Below, piece by piece: positions 19,645-30,063 of a DNA stretch of 64,000 nt. The stretch's first letter is position 1. Each line of letters starts with the position of its first letter. A program made the translations under genes and the position numbers. This stretch comes from Rhizobium sp. AAP43 (lineage in GTDB: Bacteria; Pseudomonadota; Alphaproteobacteria; Rhizobiales; Rhizobiaceae), in the NCBI RefSeq assembly GCF_001296045.1, contig NZ_LJHS01000005.1:310001-374000 (forward strand), written 5' to 3'. Below the pieces are notes generated by a model. The model searched no databases, had not been told where the DNA came from, and saw only the letters and a list, made by a program, of their open reading frames with translations.

Positions 19645-20191
19645 TGCTGTAATCGCTGAGCGCAAGACTGTTCTTGCCGGCTTCCATGGTGGCAGCGCGA
19701 AGGTGCGCCTGACGGCGGCTCCCGTTGCTGTCCGCGTCTCGTTGCGCGCCGGTGCCGATGCGGTCGCCGGACTCTCCAAGGCGCTTGGGTTGACGCTTCC
19801 AACGAAGCCGAAGACCTCTGCCGCCGCCAAGGGCCGCACGGCGTTCTGGATCGGTCCGGACGAGTGGCTGCTGATCGATGAGACCGGCGGAGACCTGATG
19901 GCCGATTGCGCCGCCTCCGGCACCCTGCATTCGGCAGCGGACGTCTCCCACCGCAACGCCGCGATCATCGTATCGGGGCCTGCGGCTGACGTCACCGTCA
20001 ATACCGGCTGCCCACTCGACCTCTCGCTTGTCGCTTTCCCGGTGGGTGCCGTCACCCGCACGGTGTTCGGCAAGATCGAGATCATTCTCCACCGTGTCGA
20101 GGCTGAAACTTTCCGCGTCGAATGCTGGCGGTCGTTTGCCGACTATGCTTTTGGCATGTTGGCCGAAGGCGCCGAGGATGCCTCGCTCTGA
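19637..20191 (+). CDS. soxG: Sarcosine oxidase subunit gamma
   Basis: A 184-residue subunit of the same complex, structurally like the GcvT/YgfZ folate-binding fold. Recognisable parts are RTAFWIGPDEWLLI (with a K-G variation upstream), SDVSHRNAAIIVSGP and GCPLDLSL followed by RTVFGKIEIILHR. The ATG at 19637 has a GGAGG site nine bases upstream and overlaps the soxA stop by eight bases; the frame from 19613 would overlap more and lacks a site. It is the last gene of the operon, with a terminator following. Confidence 0.93.
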   Translation: MADAVIAERKTVLAGFHGGSAKVRLTAAPVAVRVSLRAGADAVAGLSKALGLTLPTKPKTSAAAKGRTAFWIGPDEWLLIDETGGDLMADCAASGTLHSAADVSHRNAAIIVSGPAADVTVNTGCPLDLSLVAFPVGAVTRTVFGKIEIILHRVEAETFRVECWRSFADYAFGMLAEGAEDASL

Positions 20192-20221
20192 GGAGAGCGG
20201 TCTGCTCCTGTTGTTAAAGAA

Positions 20222-20247
20222 AAGGCCGGGGTGACCCCGGCCTTTTT
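20222..20247. terminator. Bidirectional terminator between soxG and the DUF2314 gene
   Basis: AAGGCCGGGG/CCCCGGCCTT is a perfect 10-bp stem with a three-base loop, with T runs on both strands. It abuts the stop codon of the convergent DUF2314 gene. Confidence 0.85.
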
Positions 20248-20777
20248 CAATGGGTGATGGCCTGCGTGTCGCAGACAAGGCCCATGGAGCGGAAGAGTTC
20301 GTCGATCTCGGCGGAAGGAGTGATCTTGGCAATCGCGCAGCCGGTAAAATTGCCGGTCATGCCCTTCTCGTCCATGTAGAACCAGTCGGCGATATCCTCC
20401 TTGGTGAAGGCAATCGTCTGGCCCATTTCGATGTGCTCGACCATTTCAGGTTCGTTGCTGATCCGGCCGGTATAGCCGCTCTCGTTTCTTTCGATGTCGC
20501 TCAGCCAGAAGAATTCGGAGGACAGGGAGCCCTCCGAGAAACTGTTGATCCGATAGCTGTCGCCTTCATCGAAGATGCCGATCTTGACCGTGTAGTTATA
20601 GGTCCCCTCGGGCGGGTTTTCCGCCTTGGCGAGGAAGTCATCGAGGCCTGCCTTCGCTTTTTCAAAGGCCTCGGCCATAATCGGATCGCCTTGTTCGACC
20701 ATGACTACGGCTGATGCCGCGCCAAAAGATGCCAAGGTGAGGTATGCGGCAAGACTTGCCGCCTTGAAAACTGTCAT
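20247..20777 (-). CDS. Exported DUF2314-family protein
   Basis: A 176-residue protein with a signal peptide (hydrophobic residues 5-22, cleavage near ASA-VVM). The mature part follows the DUF2314 (YegJ) pattern: GDPIMAEAFEKAKAGLDDF near the start, FFWLSDI in the middle, and GQTIAFTKEDIADWFYMDE then GNFTGC near the end. The function of the family is unknown. ATG 20777 is preferred; a TTG two codons earlier is also possible. It stands alone between two convergent or independent units. Confidence 0.8.
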   Translation of the reverse strand: MTVFKAASLAAYLTLASFGAASAVVMVEQGDPIMAEAFEKAKAGLDDFLAKAENPPEGTYNYTVKIGIFDEGDSYRINSFSEGSLSSEFFWLSDIERNESGYTGRISNEPEMVEHIEMGQTIAFTKEDIADWFYMDEKGMTGNFTGCAIAKITPSAEIDELFRSMGLVCDTQAITH

Positions 20778-20992
20778 CGCCAAAGTTCCGTTCTCTTCGC
20801 CTGTTGTGCCGATGAGAGCGTCTTATCCCGCGTGTAGCCCTTAACTGCCGATACGGCAGTCATGGAAACGCGGCGTGGCCCAGTGCCGGCAAGGCGGCAT
20901 CTACCGAAAGCCCTGTGCGTTTTGGAAGTGGTGGCAGTCACAGGAGAATGGCGCCGTGTCTGACAAGTGACGGCTGCACGGATGCCGAGGCT

Positions 20993-22051
20993 TTACGCGC
21001 TCCAGCCTACCCATTTCACCCAGCGTCCATGAAAATCCGCCCGCCCTATCTCGCGGGTCTCGCCCGTCGGCCACATCGTCAGGAGGATGGCAGCGCCATC
21101 CGGCTTGCCGTCGGCCTCGAGTTGCAGGCGGGCCAGTGGCGCGTCCTGTGTTGCACGCAGACCCGCCTCAGTGATCAAGGCTTCGCCCTCGGCCTTCAGC
21201 TCGGCTGGGAAATACTGCCAGGCGATGGTGTGGTAGATCACGTGGGTAAGGCCGGGGCGGGGCGTGGCCAGGCGTTGGCGGAGCCAGGCAATGGCATCGG
21301 CCTTTTCGACCTTCAGCCCGCTCTCGGTTGCCATGGCGAGTGCTGCTGCGGTCCGGTCCAGACGGTCCTGCTGATCGGCCCAGATATAGGAGAAGAGCCG
21401 CAGGCGGTCATCTTCGGACGCCGGGTCCAGCGGGTTGAGGTCGCAGCCGGCACGCTCGGCAACTTCCAACCGGACATTTGGCGGCGGGGGGCCTTGCCAG
21501 CGGGGTTCGAGATGAACGGATGAGGTGTCACCAAAGGCCGTGTCGCCAAGCGTGTAGCTGTAGCGATCCCATTGCAGATTGAGGCCCGCACTGGCACCGA
21601 CTTCGGACAAGGCGAGCGGTTTTTCCGTCAGCGCCGCGATCGTGAGGAAACCGGGGAGGAGGGCGGATGAGCGGCGCACCTCATTGGTCTGTGGTGCGGA
21701 TGCCAGCCGGTCGAGCATGAAGGCTTCGTCGCGTTGAAGGGCGTTTGAGATCGCGCCCCAGAGGGTGTCGTCATCGACCGCATGCGGCGGATAGACGGCT
21801 GCGAGTTCGGCATCCGTGCCGGATCGGACCAGCGCATGCAGCGTCCCGGCCAGTCTGAGCGCCACGGCATCGCCGGTTCCGTCCGGATTGCCCTGCCAGC
21901 CGAGGAGCACCGCGCCGACGGAAGTATCCTCCGTCAACCTTTCGGCTGCCAGCCGGCAGAGGCGGGCGGTAAAGGGGGAGCCAAGATCGTCACACGCTTT
22001 CGCCTGACGGTAAAAGCTCTCACGGATCGTCTCAGGCCCATTCCTGGTCAT
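20993..22051 (-). CDS. DUF2332-family protein
   Basis: A 352-residue protein of a family without an assigned reaction. Family landmarks are RLAGTLHALVRSG, NEVRRSSALLPGF, LSEVGASAGLNLQWDRY (a G-x-S-x-G-L-N stretch resembling a methyltransferase-like glycine loop), and VIYHTIAWQYFP near the end. No signal or membrane segment is seen. ATG 22051 overlaps the stop of the preceding MaoC-like gene as ATGA, so the two are translationally coupled. This start also removes 16 upstream residues that do not look like the family. Confidence 0.82.
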   Translation of the reverse strand: MTRNGPETIRESFYRQAKACDDLGSPFTARLCRLAAERLTEDTSVGAVLLGWQGNPDGTGDAVALRLAGTLHALVRSGTDAELAAVYPPHAVDDDTLWGAISNALQRDEAFMLDRLASAPQTNEVRRSSALLPGFLTIAALTEKPLALSEVGASAGLNLQWDRYSYTLGDTAFGDTSSVHLEPRWQGPPPPNVRLEVAERAGCDLNPLDPASEDDRLRLFSYIWADQQDRLDRTAAALAMATESGLKVEKADAIAWLRQRLATPRPGLTHVIYHTIAWQYFPAELKAEGEALITEAGLRATQDAPLARLQLEADGKPDGAAILLTMWPTGETREIGRADFHGRWVKWVGWSA

Positions 22052-22536
22052 ATGGTCTCCGGCCGGTCCTTCGGGTCGAACTGGGAAATGGTGATCCAAT
22101 TGGCGGTCAGTGCCGGCTTGCGCTCATCCTCAATCTCGACCGTCACTTCATAGGTGTTCATCAGCATGCCGGCACCGCGGAAGCGGGCCTCTGCCAGCTT
22201 GAAGCTGCCACGGATGCGCTTTCCCGTCTTGACCGGCGACATGAAGCGCAGCTTGTCGAAGCCGTAATTGATGCCCATGGTCTGTTCGCGGATCTTCGGC
22301 AGGCAATTATAGTTCATGGCCGAGAGCAGCGAGACCGTGAGGAAGCCATGCGCGATCGTGCCGCCGAAAGGGGTTTCGGCCGCGGCGCGAACCGGATCGG
22401 TATGGATGAACTGGTGATCCATGGTGGCGCCGGCAAAGGCGTCGATCATCGTCTGGTCAACAAGGATCCAGTCCGAGACCCCGACAACCTCACCGACAAG
22501 GCCCTGCACATCCGACAGCGAAATTTCACGCGGCAT
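22048..22536 (-). CDS. MaoC-family dehydratase (R-specific enoyl-CoA hydratase-like)
   Basis: A 162-residue hot-dog-fold protein. The hydratase signature is present: FAGATMDHQFIHTDPVRAA carries the Asp and His pair that binds substrate and activates water, followed by GGTIAHGFLT. The family hydrates 2-enoyl-CoA esters to (R)-3-hydroxyacyl-CoA. The start is ATG 22536; an in-frame TTG seven codons earlier is less likely. It is coupled to the DUF2332 gene downstream. The true acyl substrate is not indicated by the neighbours. Confidence 0.88.
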   Translation of the reverse strand: MPREISLSDVQGLVGEVVGVSDWILVDQTMIDAFAGATMDHQFIHTDPVRAAAETPFGGTIAHGFLTVSLLSAMNYNCLPKIREQTMGINYGFDKLRFMSPVKTGKRIRGSFKLAEARFRGAGMLMNTYEVTVEIEDERKPALTANWITISQFDPKDRPETI

Positions 22537-22625
22537 ATAAACAACCTGATTGATCAATCCTTGGGCAACGCTACAGCCGCTTCACGTCAGGCGGAATAGG
22601 CGCCGGTCACCGCACTGCAATAAAA

Positions 22626-24584
22626 TCAGCTTTCCAGCCAGAAATCGACGCTTCTGGCCTTCACCTCGATCTTTGCCGCGCCTTTTCCGCTGGAAAGTCG
22701 GCGCCATTTCTTTTCCGGCTGCGGGGGGAGGCAAAAGGCGGCGGCGTCGTGGGATCTGTTGAACAGGACGGCAATGCGGCAGGCGGTGCCCGTTTCGCGG
22801 TCGAGCGAGCGCAGCACCATGGCAAATGTCGCGTTGTCCGGCTGCTCCCAATCGGCAACCGACATTTGATCGCCGGACGGTGCGAGCCAGGAAACGTCGC
22901 CATCACCGGTGAGGAAACCGGGATCGGTAAAGCAGGTGAAGCGCTGCCGGATCGCGGCGAGGCGGGCGGTGGTGTCGATCAGCTCCTCGTCGGCCTTGGA
23001 CCAATCAAGCCAGGTGATGGCATTGTCCTGGCAATAGGCATTGTTGTTGCCGCGCTGGCTTCGGCCGAACTCGTCGCCAGCGGTCAGCATCACGGCACCA
23101 CGACTGGCAAAGAGGGTCGAGAGCAGCGCCTCGACATCCTGGCGACGCGCCTTGCGGATCACCTTGTCACTCGTCTCGCCTTCGACGCCATTGTTCCAGG
23201 AATGGTTCTCGTTATGGCCGTCGCGGTTGTCCTCGCCATTGGCCGCATTGTGTTTGTGGGTATGAGAGACGAGGTCGTAGAGCGAGAAGCCATCATGGGC
23301 CGCGATGAAGTTGACGCTGCGGGTGAGCGGAAGGCCGCTGTTTCCAAACAGATCCGCCGAACCGGCCAATGCTGTTGCGAGGTCGCCGGTCGTTCCGCCA
23401 TCACCGCGCCAGTGGCGTCGGTAGGTATCGCGTGCGCGGTCGTTCCATTCGAGGAAGGCGGAGGGGAAGCGGCCGAGCTGATAACCGCCGGGGCCGATAT
23501 CCCAGGGCTCGGCAATCAGGATGCGGTCTTCCAGCACTTCGTCTTCGATGATGGCCTTGAGGGTGGGAGCGTCGGCGTGGAAACCGTCCCAGTGCCGGCC
23601 CATGATCGGCGCGAGGTCAAAGCGGAAACCGTCGACGCCGGCTGAGAGGACGAAGTGGCGGAGCGTGTCGACGATTAGCTTGCGGATGAAGGGGTGATCG
23701 CAGGCGAGCGTATTGCCGCAACCGGTGTCGTTGACCAGTTTGCCCGGATCATTGGCAACATGGCGGAAGTGCGAGCGATTGTCGATGCCGCGCATCGAGA
23801 GGGTCGTGCCGTGCACATCGCTTTCCCCGGTGTGGTTGAAGACGAGGTCAAGGATGACGCCGATGCCCTCTGCATGGAGCGCCGCCACCGTTTCGCGCAG
23901 TTCGTGGACGCCGCCCGGTACAATGCGCGGATCGAGCGCCATCATGGCGACGGGGTTGTAACCCCAGCTATTGGTGAGGCCGAGGGGTGGCAGATGTCGC
24001 TCGTCGATCCAGGCGGTGATCGGCATGAGTTCGACCATGTCGACGCCGATACGCCTGAGATGGGCGAGGATGGCGGGATGGGCAATGGCTGCCAGCGTAC
24101 CCTTTTGCGCGTCCGGTACATCCGGATGCAGCATGGTCAGCGCCTTGACGTTGACCTCGTAGATGAAACCGGCGCGGTCGCCGAGCGGCATCATCGGACG
24201 CAGCGGCTGATGATGCCGCAGGATCGCCTTCGGCATCAGGCCGGCGGTATCGACGCCAAACTGGCCCAAGCGGGGATCGTATACGAAGGGCCGGTCGAGC
24301 TCTGTGGCATAGGGGTCGATCAGCAGCTTTGCCGGATCATACCAGTGCCCATCGGTTGGCGCATAGGGGCCGTGAACGCGAAAACCGTAACGGGTTCCTT
24401 CCTTCGCACCCTCGACAAAGACGTGGTGGATGTCGCCGTCGCCGCGCGTCAGGGGCACACGGGCCAGCTCATCTTGTCCATCGGCGTCGAAGAGGCAAAG
24501 CTCGACATGGCTGCAATGGTGAGACCAGAGCCGGAAATCGGCTCCGGTGTGTCCGACTGTGACTCCCGGCATCGGCTCTGTCAT
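22626..24584 (-). CDS. glgX: Glycogen debranching enzyme GlgX (isoamylase type)
   Basis: A 652-residue alpha-amylase-superfamily enzyme that cleaves alpha-1,6 branches of phosphorylase-trimmed glycogen. An N-terminal carbohydrate-binding domain (FRLWSHHCSHVELCLFD) precedes the catalytic barrel. Catalytic-site motifs are in order: LDLVFNHTGE, GVDGFRFDLAP (nucleophile Asp), LIAEPWDIGPGGYQ (acid Glu) and FIAAHDGFSLYDLV. The length is typical. In this window it is separated from the other glg genes by the ars operon, although it is on the same strand and in the position it would occupy at the operon's end. A GCGAGG site precedes the ATG. Confidence 0.95.
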   Translation of the reverse strand: MTEPMPGVTVGHTGADFRLWSHHCSHVELCLFDADGQDELARVPLTRGDGDIHHVFVEGAKEGTRYGFRVHGPYAPTDGHWYDPAKLLIDPYATELDRPFVYDPRLGQFGVDTAGLMPKAILRHHQPLRPMMPLGDRAGFIYEVNVKALTMLHPDVPDAQKGTLAAIAHPAILAHLRRIGVDMVELMPITAWIDERHLPPLGLTNSWGYNPVAMMALDPRIVPGGVHELRETVAALHAEGIGVILDLVFNHTGESDVHGTTLSMRGIDNRSHFRHVANDPGKLVNDTGCGNTLACDHPFIRKLIVDTLRHFVLSAGVDGFRFDLAPIMGRHWDGFHADAPTLKAIIEDEVLEDRILIAEPWDIGPGGYQLGRFPSAFLEWNDRARDTYRRHWRGDGGTTGDLATALAGSADLFGNSGLPLTRSVNFIAAHDGFSLYDLVSHTHKHNAANGEDNRDGHNENHSWNNGVEGETSDKVIRKARRQDVEALLSTLFASRGAVMLTAGDEFGRSQRGNNNAYCQDNAITWLDWSKADEELIDTTARLAAIRQRFTCFTDPGFLTGDGDVSWLAPSGDQMSVADWEQPDNATFAMVLRSLDRETGTACRIAVLFNRSHDAAAFCLPPQPEKKWRRLSSGKGAAKIEVKARSVDFWLES

Positions 24585-24668
24585 GCACGGCCTCGCGATC
24601 TCGGTGATTCTCTCCGTTCAGAAGAGAATAGCAGGCCCCCGCTGCGCGCAAATGGGGGCCGCCGACTA

Positions 24669-25418
24669 TTACAGGGCGGCTAGGTTGAGGGGCTTTGCCG
24701 CCTTGGCCGCGGCTTCCTTGCGTTCGCTATAGCGATCGATGAGGTAGTCCGAGATGTCTCGTGTGAGGTAGGTGAACTTCACCAGTTCCTCGCAAACGTC
24801 GACGACGCGCTCGTAATAGGACGAAGGCTTCATCCGGCCATCGACGTCGAATTCCTGCCAGGCCTTGGCGACAGAGGATTGGTTGGGGATGGTGATCATT
24901 CGCATCCAGCGGCCGAGCAGGCGCATGGCGTTGACGGCGTTGAACGATTGCGAGCCGCCGGAGACCTGCATGACGGCGAGCGTCTTGCCCTGAGTCGGCC
25001 TGATAGCGCCGACGGACAAGGGAATCCAGTCGATTTGCGCCTTCATGATGCCAGTCAGCGTGCCGTGGCGCTCGGGGCTCACCCAGACCTGACCTTCTGA
25101 CCACGCAGAGAGATCGCGCAGTTCCTGGACCTTGGGGTGGCTGACCGGTGCATCGTCGGGCAAGGGCAGGCCGGAGGGGTCGAAAACCTTCACCTCGGCG
25201 CCGAAATGCTCGAGCAGACGCTTGGCTTCCATTGCCAGCAGGCGGCTGAAGGAGATCTGCCGCAGCGAACCGTAGAGGATCAGGATCCGCGGCTTGTGCG
25301 TCGAGAAGGGGCGGCGCAGCGCCTCCAGGTCCGGCAGGCGGAGGTGATCGAGATCGGCGGCCGGCAGATCGGTGGTGTGATCAGGCTTGTTGTCAGACAA
25401 GGCGCTTGCCCTCCGCAT
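24669..25418 (-). CDS. arsH: Arsenical resistance protein ArsH (NADPH-dependent FMN reductase)
   Basis: A 249-residue flavoprotein of the NADPH-dependent FMN reductase fold. Known ArsH enzymes oxidise trivalent organoarsenicals or reduce quinones, protecting against arsenic stress. The FMN-binding loop is [16 protein letters not shown] (GSLRxxSxSR), the family motif [21 protein letters not shown] is split over two adjoining stretches, and [15 protein letters not shown] is also present. ATG 25418 overlaps the end of arsC by 26 bases; an in-frame TTG at 25400 would give an eight-base overlap and is an alternative start. It is the last gene of arsR-aqpS-arsC-arsH. Confidence 0.94.
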   Translation of the reverse strand: MRRASALSDNKPDHTTDLPAADLDHLRLPDLEALRRPFSTHKPRILILYGSLRQISFSRLLAMEAKRLLEHFGAEVKVFDPSGLPLPDDAPVSHPKVQELRDLSAWSEGQVWVSPERHGTLTGIMKAQIDWIPLSVGAIRPTQGKTLAVMQVSGGSQSFNAVNAMRLLGRWMRMITIPNQSSVAKAWQEFDVDGRMKPSSYYERVVDVCEELVKFTYLTRDISDYLIDRYSERKEAAAKAAKPLNLAAL

Positions 25419-25818
25419 CGAGCACGGCCTCGCCGTCTTCTTTCACGAAGGCAGCAGTGAAGGCATCGGCGGGGAGAATGTCGAGCACGACTTCGGACGG
25501 CCGGCAGAGGCGGGTGCCCATTTCCGTGACGACAAGCGGGCGGTTGATCAGGATAGGGGTCGCGATCATGGCGTCGAGCAGTTGATCGTCTGAAAGGGCG
25601 GGATCGGCAAGGCCGAGATCCTCGTAAGGTGTGCCCTTTTCGCGGATCGCTTCGCGCACGGAGAGGCCAGAGTCGGCGATCATCTTTGCCAGTTCCGGCT
25701 TGCTCGGCGGGGTCTTTAGATATTCGATGACCGTGGGCTCGATACCGGCATGGCGGATGAGATCCAGCGTGTTGCGCGAGGTGCCGCAGGCCGGGTTGTG
25801 GTAGATGGTGACGTTCAT
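25393..25818 (-). CDS. arsC: Arsenate reductase ArsC (glutaredoxin-dependent)
   Basis: A 141-residue cytosolic enzyme that reduces arsenate to arsenite using glutaredoxin/glutathione. The active site is [12 protein letters not shown] with catalytic Cys11. The three conserved arginines of the E. coli R773-type family appear in [17 protein letters not shown] and [12 protein letters not shown]. The length is normal. It lies between aqpS (three-base gap) and arsH (overlap). Confidence 0.95.
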   Translation of the reverse strand: MNVTIYHNPACGTSRNTLDLIRHAGIEPTVIEYLKTPPSKPELAKMIADSGLSVREAIREKGTPYEDLGLADPALSDDQLLDAMIATPILINRPLVVTEMGTRLCRPSEVVLDILPADAFTAAFVKEDGEAVLDAEGKRLV

Positions 25819-25821
25819 GGT

Positions 25822-26514
25822 CTATCGGCTCCTTGAGCGGTTGTGCTGTGGGTCGCGGCCTTCATCGGCAAACAGCCATGCTGCGAGCATGGAAGCCAGC
25901 ACGGTGCCAATGATTTGCGCGATGATGAAACCCGGTAAATCGATTGGGCGGATGCCAGCAAATGTGTTGGTCAGGCTGCGGGCGATTGCGACGGCCGGAT
26001 TGGCGAAGGACGTCGAGGCGGTGAACCAGTAGGCGGCCGTGATGTAGAGGCCGACGAGCATGGGAATGGCGTCCGCCTTGAAACGCAGGCCGCCGAGGAT
26101 GGTGAGGAGCAGGCCAAAGGTTGCGACCGCTTCCGCCGTCCACTGGGCGGAGCCAGTTCTAACCGTCTCCGAGATCTGGAATATGGGTAGCTCGAACATG
26201 GCATGAGCGATGAGTGTGCCGGCGATGCCGCCAAGGATCTGGGCGATGAGATAGGACAGAGCCGCGCCTGGCGTCATTTCCCGGCGGGCGGCAAACACCA
26301 TCGTCACGACTGGATTGAAATGGGCGCCTGAGATGGGCCCGAGGATGGTGATCAGCACGAAGAGGATGGCACCCGTCGGGATGGTGTTGCCGAGCAGCGA
26401 GATGGCGACGTCGTCACTGAGGCGGTCGGCCATGATGCCGGATCCGACGACGGTGGCGACGAGAATGGCGGTGCCGAGTGCTTCGGCGGTGAGGCGGCGG
26501 GAGAGATCGGTCAT
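25822..26514 (-). CDS. aqpS: Aquaglyceroporin AqpS (arsenite channel)
   Basis: A 230-residue MIP-family channel with six hydrophobic helices. The first pore loop is GAHFNPVVT (NPV at 67-69 in place of NPA), the second is FANPAVAIAR (Asn172) with the conserved Arg. In Sinorhizobium meliloti a channel of this family in an arsR-aqpS-arsC operon lets arsenite flow out after arsenate reduction, replacing the ArsB/Acr3 pump. The ATG at 26514 overlaps the arsR stop as ATGA. The upstream reading to 26601 is only arsR in another frame. No arsB or acr3 gene is in the window. Confidence 0.94.
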   Translation of the reverse strand: MTDLSRRLTAEALGTAILVATVVGSGIMADRLSDDVAISLLGNTIPTGAILFVLITILGPISGAHFNPVVTMVFAARREMTPGAALSYLIAQILGGIAGTLIAHAMFELPIFQISETVRTGSAQWTAEAVATFGLLLTILGGLRFKADAIPMLVGLYITAAYWFTASTSFANPAVAIARSLTNTFAGIRPIDLPGFIIAQIIGTVLASMLAAWLFADEGRDPQHNRSRSR

Positions 26515-26870
26515 TGCGGCAATACTGATTTTGGAGCCGTGCTGCAGCAGGCGAGATCTTCGATCAGCGGTTGGCAGAGGCTCACATTGCCGCCACAGCA
26601 ATCCTTAAGCAGATAGAGGGCGACCGCGCGAAACCGGTCGAGATCGGCTCGGTAGATGATCGAGCGGCTCTGGCGCTCACTAGAGACCAGACCTGCCTGG
26701 GAGAGCGTCGACAGATGCGCCGACATGGTGTTCTGCGGCACACCGATCAGGCGCGCGAGTTCACCGGCGGGCACGCCATCGGGTTCATGGGCCACAAGCA
26801 GACGGAATGTCTGAAGGCGGGTCGGCTGGGCCAGGGCGGCAAGCGCCGCGATCGTCGATTTTTCATCCAT
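26511..26870 (-). CDS. arsR: Arsenite-responsive repressor ArsR
   Basis: A 119-residue winged-helix repressor. The DNA-binding helix region is ELARLIGVPQNTMSAHLSTL and the wing is ERQSRSIIYRAD. The ELCVCDL site of plasmid ArsR is absent. Cysteines cluster at the C-terminal end: Cys91, Cys92, Cys99, Cys108 and Cys109. A Cys-Cys-x6-Cys site of this type binds arsenite in Acidithiobacillus ferrooxidans ArsR. It is the first gene of the operon, with an inverted repeat directly before the ATG that would serve as its operator. Confidence 0.94.
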   Translation of the reverse strand: MDEKSTIAALAALAQPTRLQTFRLLVAHEPDGVPAGELARLIGVPQNTMSAHLSTLSQAGLVSSERQSRSIIYRADLDRFRAVALYLLKDCCGGNVSLCQPLIEDLACCSTAPKSVLPQ

Positions 26871-26890
26871 ATATCCAGAATAGTGGATAT
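26871..26890 (-). promoter_or_regulatory. ArsR operator
   Basis: ATATCCA-N6-TGGATAT, a perfect 7-bp inverted repeat, starts at the base immediately before the arsR start codon. Bound repressor would therefore also cover the ribosome-binding region, or the start of the message if the leader is very short. Confidence 0.75.
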
Positions 26891-26925
26891 GATGTGGGAG
26901 TCAATCGCTGCTGTTCCTCGTATAG

Positions 26926-26954
26926 AAAAACCCCGGAGCTGAAGCGCCGGGGTT
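26926..26954 (-). terminator. Terminator after pgm
   Basis: AACCCCGG/CCGGGGTT stem with a ten-base loop; on the minus strand the stem runs into TTTTT. It ends the glgPBCA-pgm transcript before arsR, which makes the ars operon an independent unit. Confidence 0.8.
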
Positions 26955-26983
26955 GATATCAGTCTCAAATGTAGTGCGTCAGA

Positions 26984-28615
<1,632 letters not shown>

Positions 28616-30055
28616 TTAGAGGCCTTTCGAGACGAGGCGTTGATAGAGTTCGGCATAGGTGGCGCCGCTCCTGGTCCAGGAGACGTCTGACTTCATGCCC
28701 TGCTTCTGCAGTTGTGGCCAGAGTCGCTCGTCACGGTATAGGCGCATCGTGCGTTGGATTGCGCGGCGCAGCGCCTCGGCCGTGACGGGAGCAAACTGGA
28801 CCCCGGTCGCGACACCGGCGGCAAGGGCTGCTTCATTGGCATCGATGATCGTGTCGGCCAGACCGCCGGTCCGGGCAACGAGCGGCACGCAGCCATAACG
28901 CAGTGCATAGAGCTGTGTCAGGCCGCAGGGCTCGAAACGGGAGGGCACAAGGATGATGTCAGAGCCGGCCTGCATCAGGTGCGACAGGTCCTCATCATAG
29001 CCGAGGACCATGGCGACACGGCCGGGATTTTGGCTTGCGGCTGCTTGAAGCGTTGCTTCGATACCGCCATCGCCGGAACCGAGGATGGCGAGTTTGCCGC
29101 CGCCTCTGACGATGTCGTGCACAACTTCATGCAGGAGGTCGAGCCCCTTCTGCCAGGTGAGACGCGAGATGACGCAGAAGATCGGGCCATCATCGTCATG
29201 CAGGCCGAAACGCTCAACCATGGCACGGCGATTGCGCTCGCGTTTCTTCAATTGGGTGGCGGAGTAGGTCGCCGGCAACAGCGTGTCCCTTGCCGGGTTC
29301 CAGACGTCGGCGTCGATTCCGTTGACAATGCCGTAGAGATCGGCGCTGCGGCTGGCGATCACCCCTTCCAGACCCATGCCGAATTCGGGTGTGAGGATTT
29401 CCTCGGCATAGGACGGGCTGACGGTCGACAGCGCATGGGCCGTCATCAGGCCGCTCTTCAGGTAGCTGATCGTGCCGTAATATTCGAGTGCTTCGTGCCA
29501 GGCATGGCTGGGCAGACCGAGGCTTGCGAAGAGTCCGCCACCGAACTGGCCCTGGAAGGCGATGTTGTGGATGGTGATCAGGCTTGGCACTTCGGGCGCT
29601 TCGGCGTAGCGCATATAGACAGGGGTGAGCGCGGCCTGCCAGTCATGGACATGCACGAGATCGGGCTGGAAACCGGCAACGGCGCCGGCGGCGATTTCGG
29701 CACCGGCCTTGGAAAGCGCTGCGAAGCGCTTCCAGTTATCCGGATAATCGCGGCCAAGGCTGTCGAGATAGGGACCGCCGGTGCGCAAATAGAGGGCGGG
29801 AATATCCAGGATCAGGAGCTCCAGGCCCTCATGGCTCGCCTGCAGCAGGTTGGCATGTTCCCCGAGCAGATCGGGGAACTCGTGCACCTTTTTCGGCTTC
29901 TTCACCGCCTTCATCACTGCCGGATAACCAGGGATCAGCGTCTTCGTCTCGACGCCATGGGCGGCGAGCGCGATCGGAAGGGCGCCCGCCACATCGGCAA
30001 GGCCCCCGGTCTTGATCAGCGGGTAGATTTCGGAGGCGACCGATAGGACCTTCAT
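28616..30055 (-). CDS. glgA: Glycogen synthase (ADP-glucose:glucan transferase)
   Basis: A 479-residue GT5 glycosyltransferase that elongates alpha-1,4-glucan from ADP-glucose. The N-terminal KTGGLADV motif (residues 15-22) binds ADP-glucose, [12 protein letters not shown] is a GT-B landmark, and the C-terminal nucleotide site has [12 protein letters not shown] and [16 protein letters not shown] with the conserved Glu. The ATG at 30055 starts the usual [11 protein letters not shown] terminus. The open frame to 30334 is an extension into glgC. It lies eight bases after the glgC stop, without an obvious ribosome-binding site, so coupling to glgC is likely. Confidence 0.96.
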   Translation of the reverse strand: MKVLSVASEIYPLIKTGGLADVAGALPIALAAHGVETKTLIPGYPAVMKAVKKPKKVHEFPDLLGEHANLLQASHEGLELLILDIPALYLRTGGPYLDSLGRDYPDNWKRFAALSKAGAEIAAGAVAGFQPDLVHVHDWQAALTPVYMRYAEAPEVPSLITIHNIAFQGQFGGGLFASLGLPSHAWHEALEYYGTISYLKSGLMTAHALSTVSPSYAEEILTPEFGMGLEGVIASRSADLYGIVNGIDADVWNPARDTLLPATYSATQLKKRERNRRAMVERFGLHDDDGPIFCVISRLTWQKGLDLLHEVVHDIVRGGGKLAILGSGDGGIEATLQAAASQNPGRVAMVLGYDEDLSHLMQAGSDIILVPSRFEPCGLTQLYALRYGCVPLVARTGGLADTIIDANEAALAAGVATGVQFAPVTAEALRRAIQRTMRLYRDERLWPQLQKQGMKSDVSWTRSGATYAELYQRLVSKGL

Positions 30056-30063
30056 CGGATTGG

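Noticed and set aside
15062..20191. Reading 'sox' as sulfur oxidation
   Set aside because: The proteins are the four subunits of heterotetrameric sarcosine oxidase; no thiosulfate-oxidising domains or haem motifs are present.
22626..26983. Transposon carrying the ars genes
   Set aside because: No transposase, terminal inverted repeats or target duplication could be seen around the ars operon.
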